A stretch of DNA of 36,568 nt, from NCBI GenBank assembly GCA_025454175.1, contig JALOOX010000036.1, forward strand, positions 1 to 36,568, read 5' to 3'. Shown piece by piece: positions 36,355 through 36,568 of the stretch. The stretch is from Syntrophobacteraceae bacterium. Its GTDB lineage: Bacteria > Desulfobacterota > Syntrophobacteria > Syntrophobacterales > Syntrophobacteraceae. Each line of letters opens with the position of its first letter. Position 1 is the first letter of the stretch. The position numbers were made by a program, and so were the translations under genes. The notes under the pieces were generated by a model. It did no database searches. It was given only the letters and a program-made list of their open reading frames with translations, and had not been told where the DNA came from.

Positions 36355-36568
36355 CACCACTTCGGCATCGATGAGGCCAAGAGCCCTGGCCCCGGCCCCC
36401 ACGCGCTGCTGCACCCGGTTGTCGATATTGAGCAGCCCGGCCGTTTTGGCTGCGGAAGCCAGGGCCACCCCAATGTCCATCATGCGCATGACGCAATGCG
36501 GTCCCGTGTAGCCCATTTCCTTGTCCGTCGGCTTCCGCTCCTTCTGGAATTCCGCGCAGGTCGGAAAC
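36250..36568 (-). CDS. DUF2148 ferredoxin-like protein, C-terminal part, runs off the window
   Basis: The frame is open from the right edge. It reads FPTCAEFQKE, MGYTGPHCVMRMMDIGVALA and SAAKTAGLLNIDNRV, then ALGLIDAEVVMG, which is the C-terminal half of DUF2148 (a domain with conserved Cys residues, often with a 4Fe-4S region before it). The usual ending after VMG (a 'IPLSATGKN'-like tail) is missing. Instead a basic nonsense tail runs to a stop at 36250, overlapping the HD gene in another frame. Homology ends at about 36352, which marks a deletion or frameshift junction. Function of DUF2148 is unknown. Confidence 0.65.
   Translation of the reverse strand, partial: FPTCAEFQKERKPTDKEMGYTGPHCVMRMMDIGVALASAAKTAGLLNIDNRVQQRVGAGARALGLIDAEVVMGVPCFARRAFRSPTSLTASRWRRRPWRLLNAPG

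Overview
This G+C-rich window (roughly 60-65 % by eye) looks like chromosomal DNA from a deltaproteobacterium in the broad sense (Desulfobacterota, perhaps Syntrophobacter-like). That is an inference from gene content: a B12-dependent class II ribonucleotide reductase, a dnaK-cbpA-cbpM-clpB cluster, a kinase/lipoprotein/sigma54-regulator trio, DUF2148 and TIGR00295-type HD genes, and REP-like palindromes. No single marker fixes the taxon.

Layout. 1-1.45 kb: the 3' part of an AAA/DUF4143 ATPase, then what looks like the last ten codons of a lost HigB toxin, then an orphan HigA antitoxin. 1.5-4.0 kb (minus): ASCH-domain protein, an unlisted 43-residue membrane peptide and a DHA2 drug exporter. 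4.0-7.7 kb: HD hydrolase, exported PQQ-type sugar dehydrogenase, ZIP metal transporter and, on the minus strand, endonuclease V. Two of the gaps here carry arrays of 7-bp repeats.

7.8-17.1 kb is the most remarkable part. A strong promoter precedes four tightly coupled genes: (A) calcineurin-like phosphoesterase fused to a CHAT caspase-like domain; (B) a 1269-residue TPR protein ending in a domain resembling the cytoplasmic part of FlhA (FHIPEP); (C) a second soluble FlhA-cytoplasmic-like protein; (D) a two-TM SLATT-type membrane protein with a C-terminal beta domain. No flagellar or type III secretion gene is nearby. CHAT, TPR and SLATT modules recur in bacterial conflict and cell-suicide systems, so I read this as a candidate multi-protein defence or programmed-death system that has borrowed the FlhA cytoplasmic fold. 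That role is inference.

17.1-20.1 kb: a long REP-like palindrome, nrdJ (minus) with a good promoter, and a second palindromic repeat. 20.1-26.1 kb: chaperone cluster dnaK, cbpA, cbpM, clpB, which would act together in protein disaggregation. 26.2-29.8 kb: histidine kinase, lipoprotein and sigma54 response regulator in the order of GlrK-QseG-GlrR of enterobacteria. 29.8-30.5 kb (minus): phasin-like protein and remains of a nucleotidyltransferase pair. 30.6-35.6 kb (minus operon): a PEP-synthase-like protein fused to a jelly-roll domain, a ChrB-like protein and an MFS carrier. 35.6-36.6 kb (minus): a damaged operon with DUF2148, a TIGR00295-like HD protein joined out of frame, and the first helix of a lost MFS transporter.

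No tRNA, rRNA, CRISPR array or complete insertion sequence was seen. All assignments come from reading the sequence; no database search was run.
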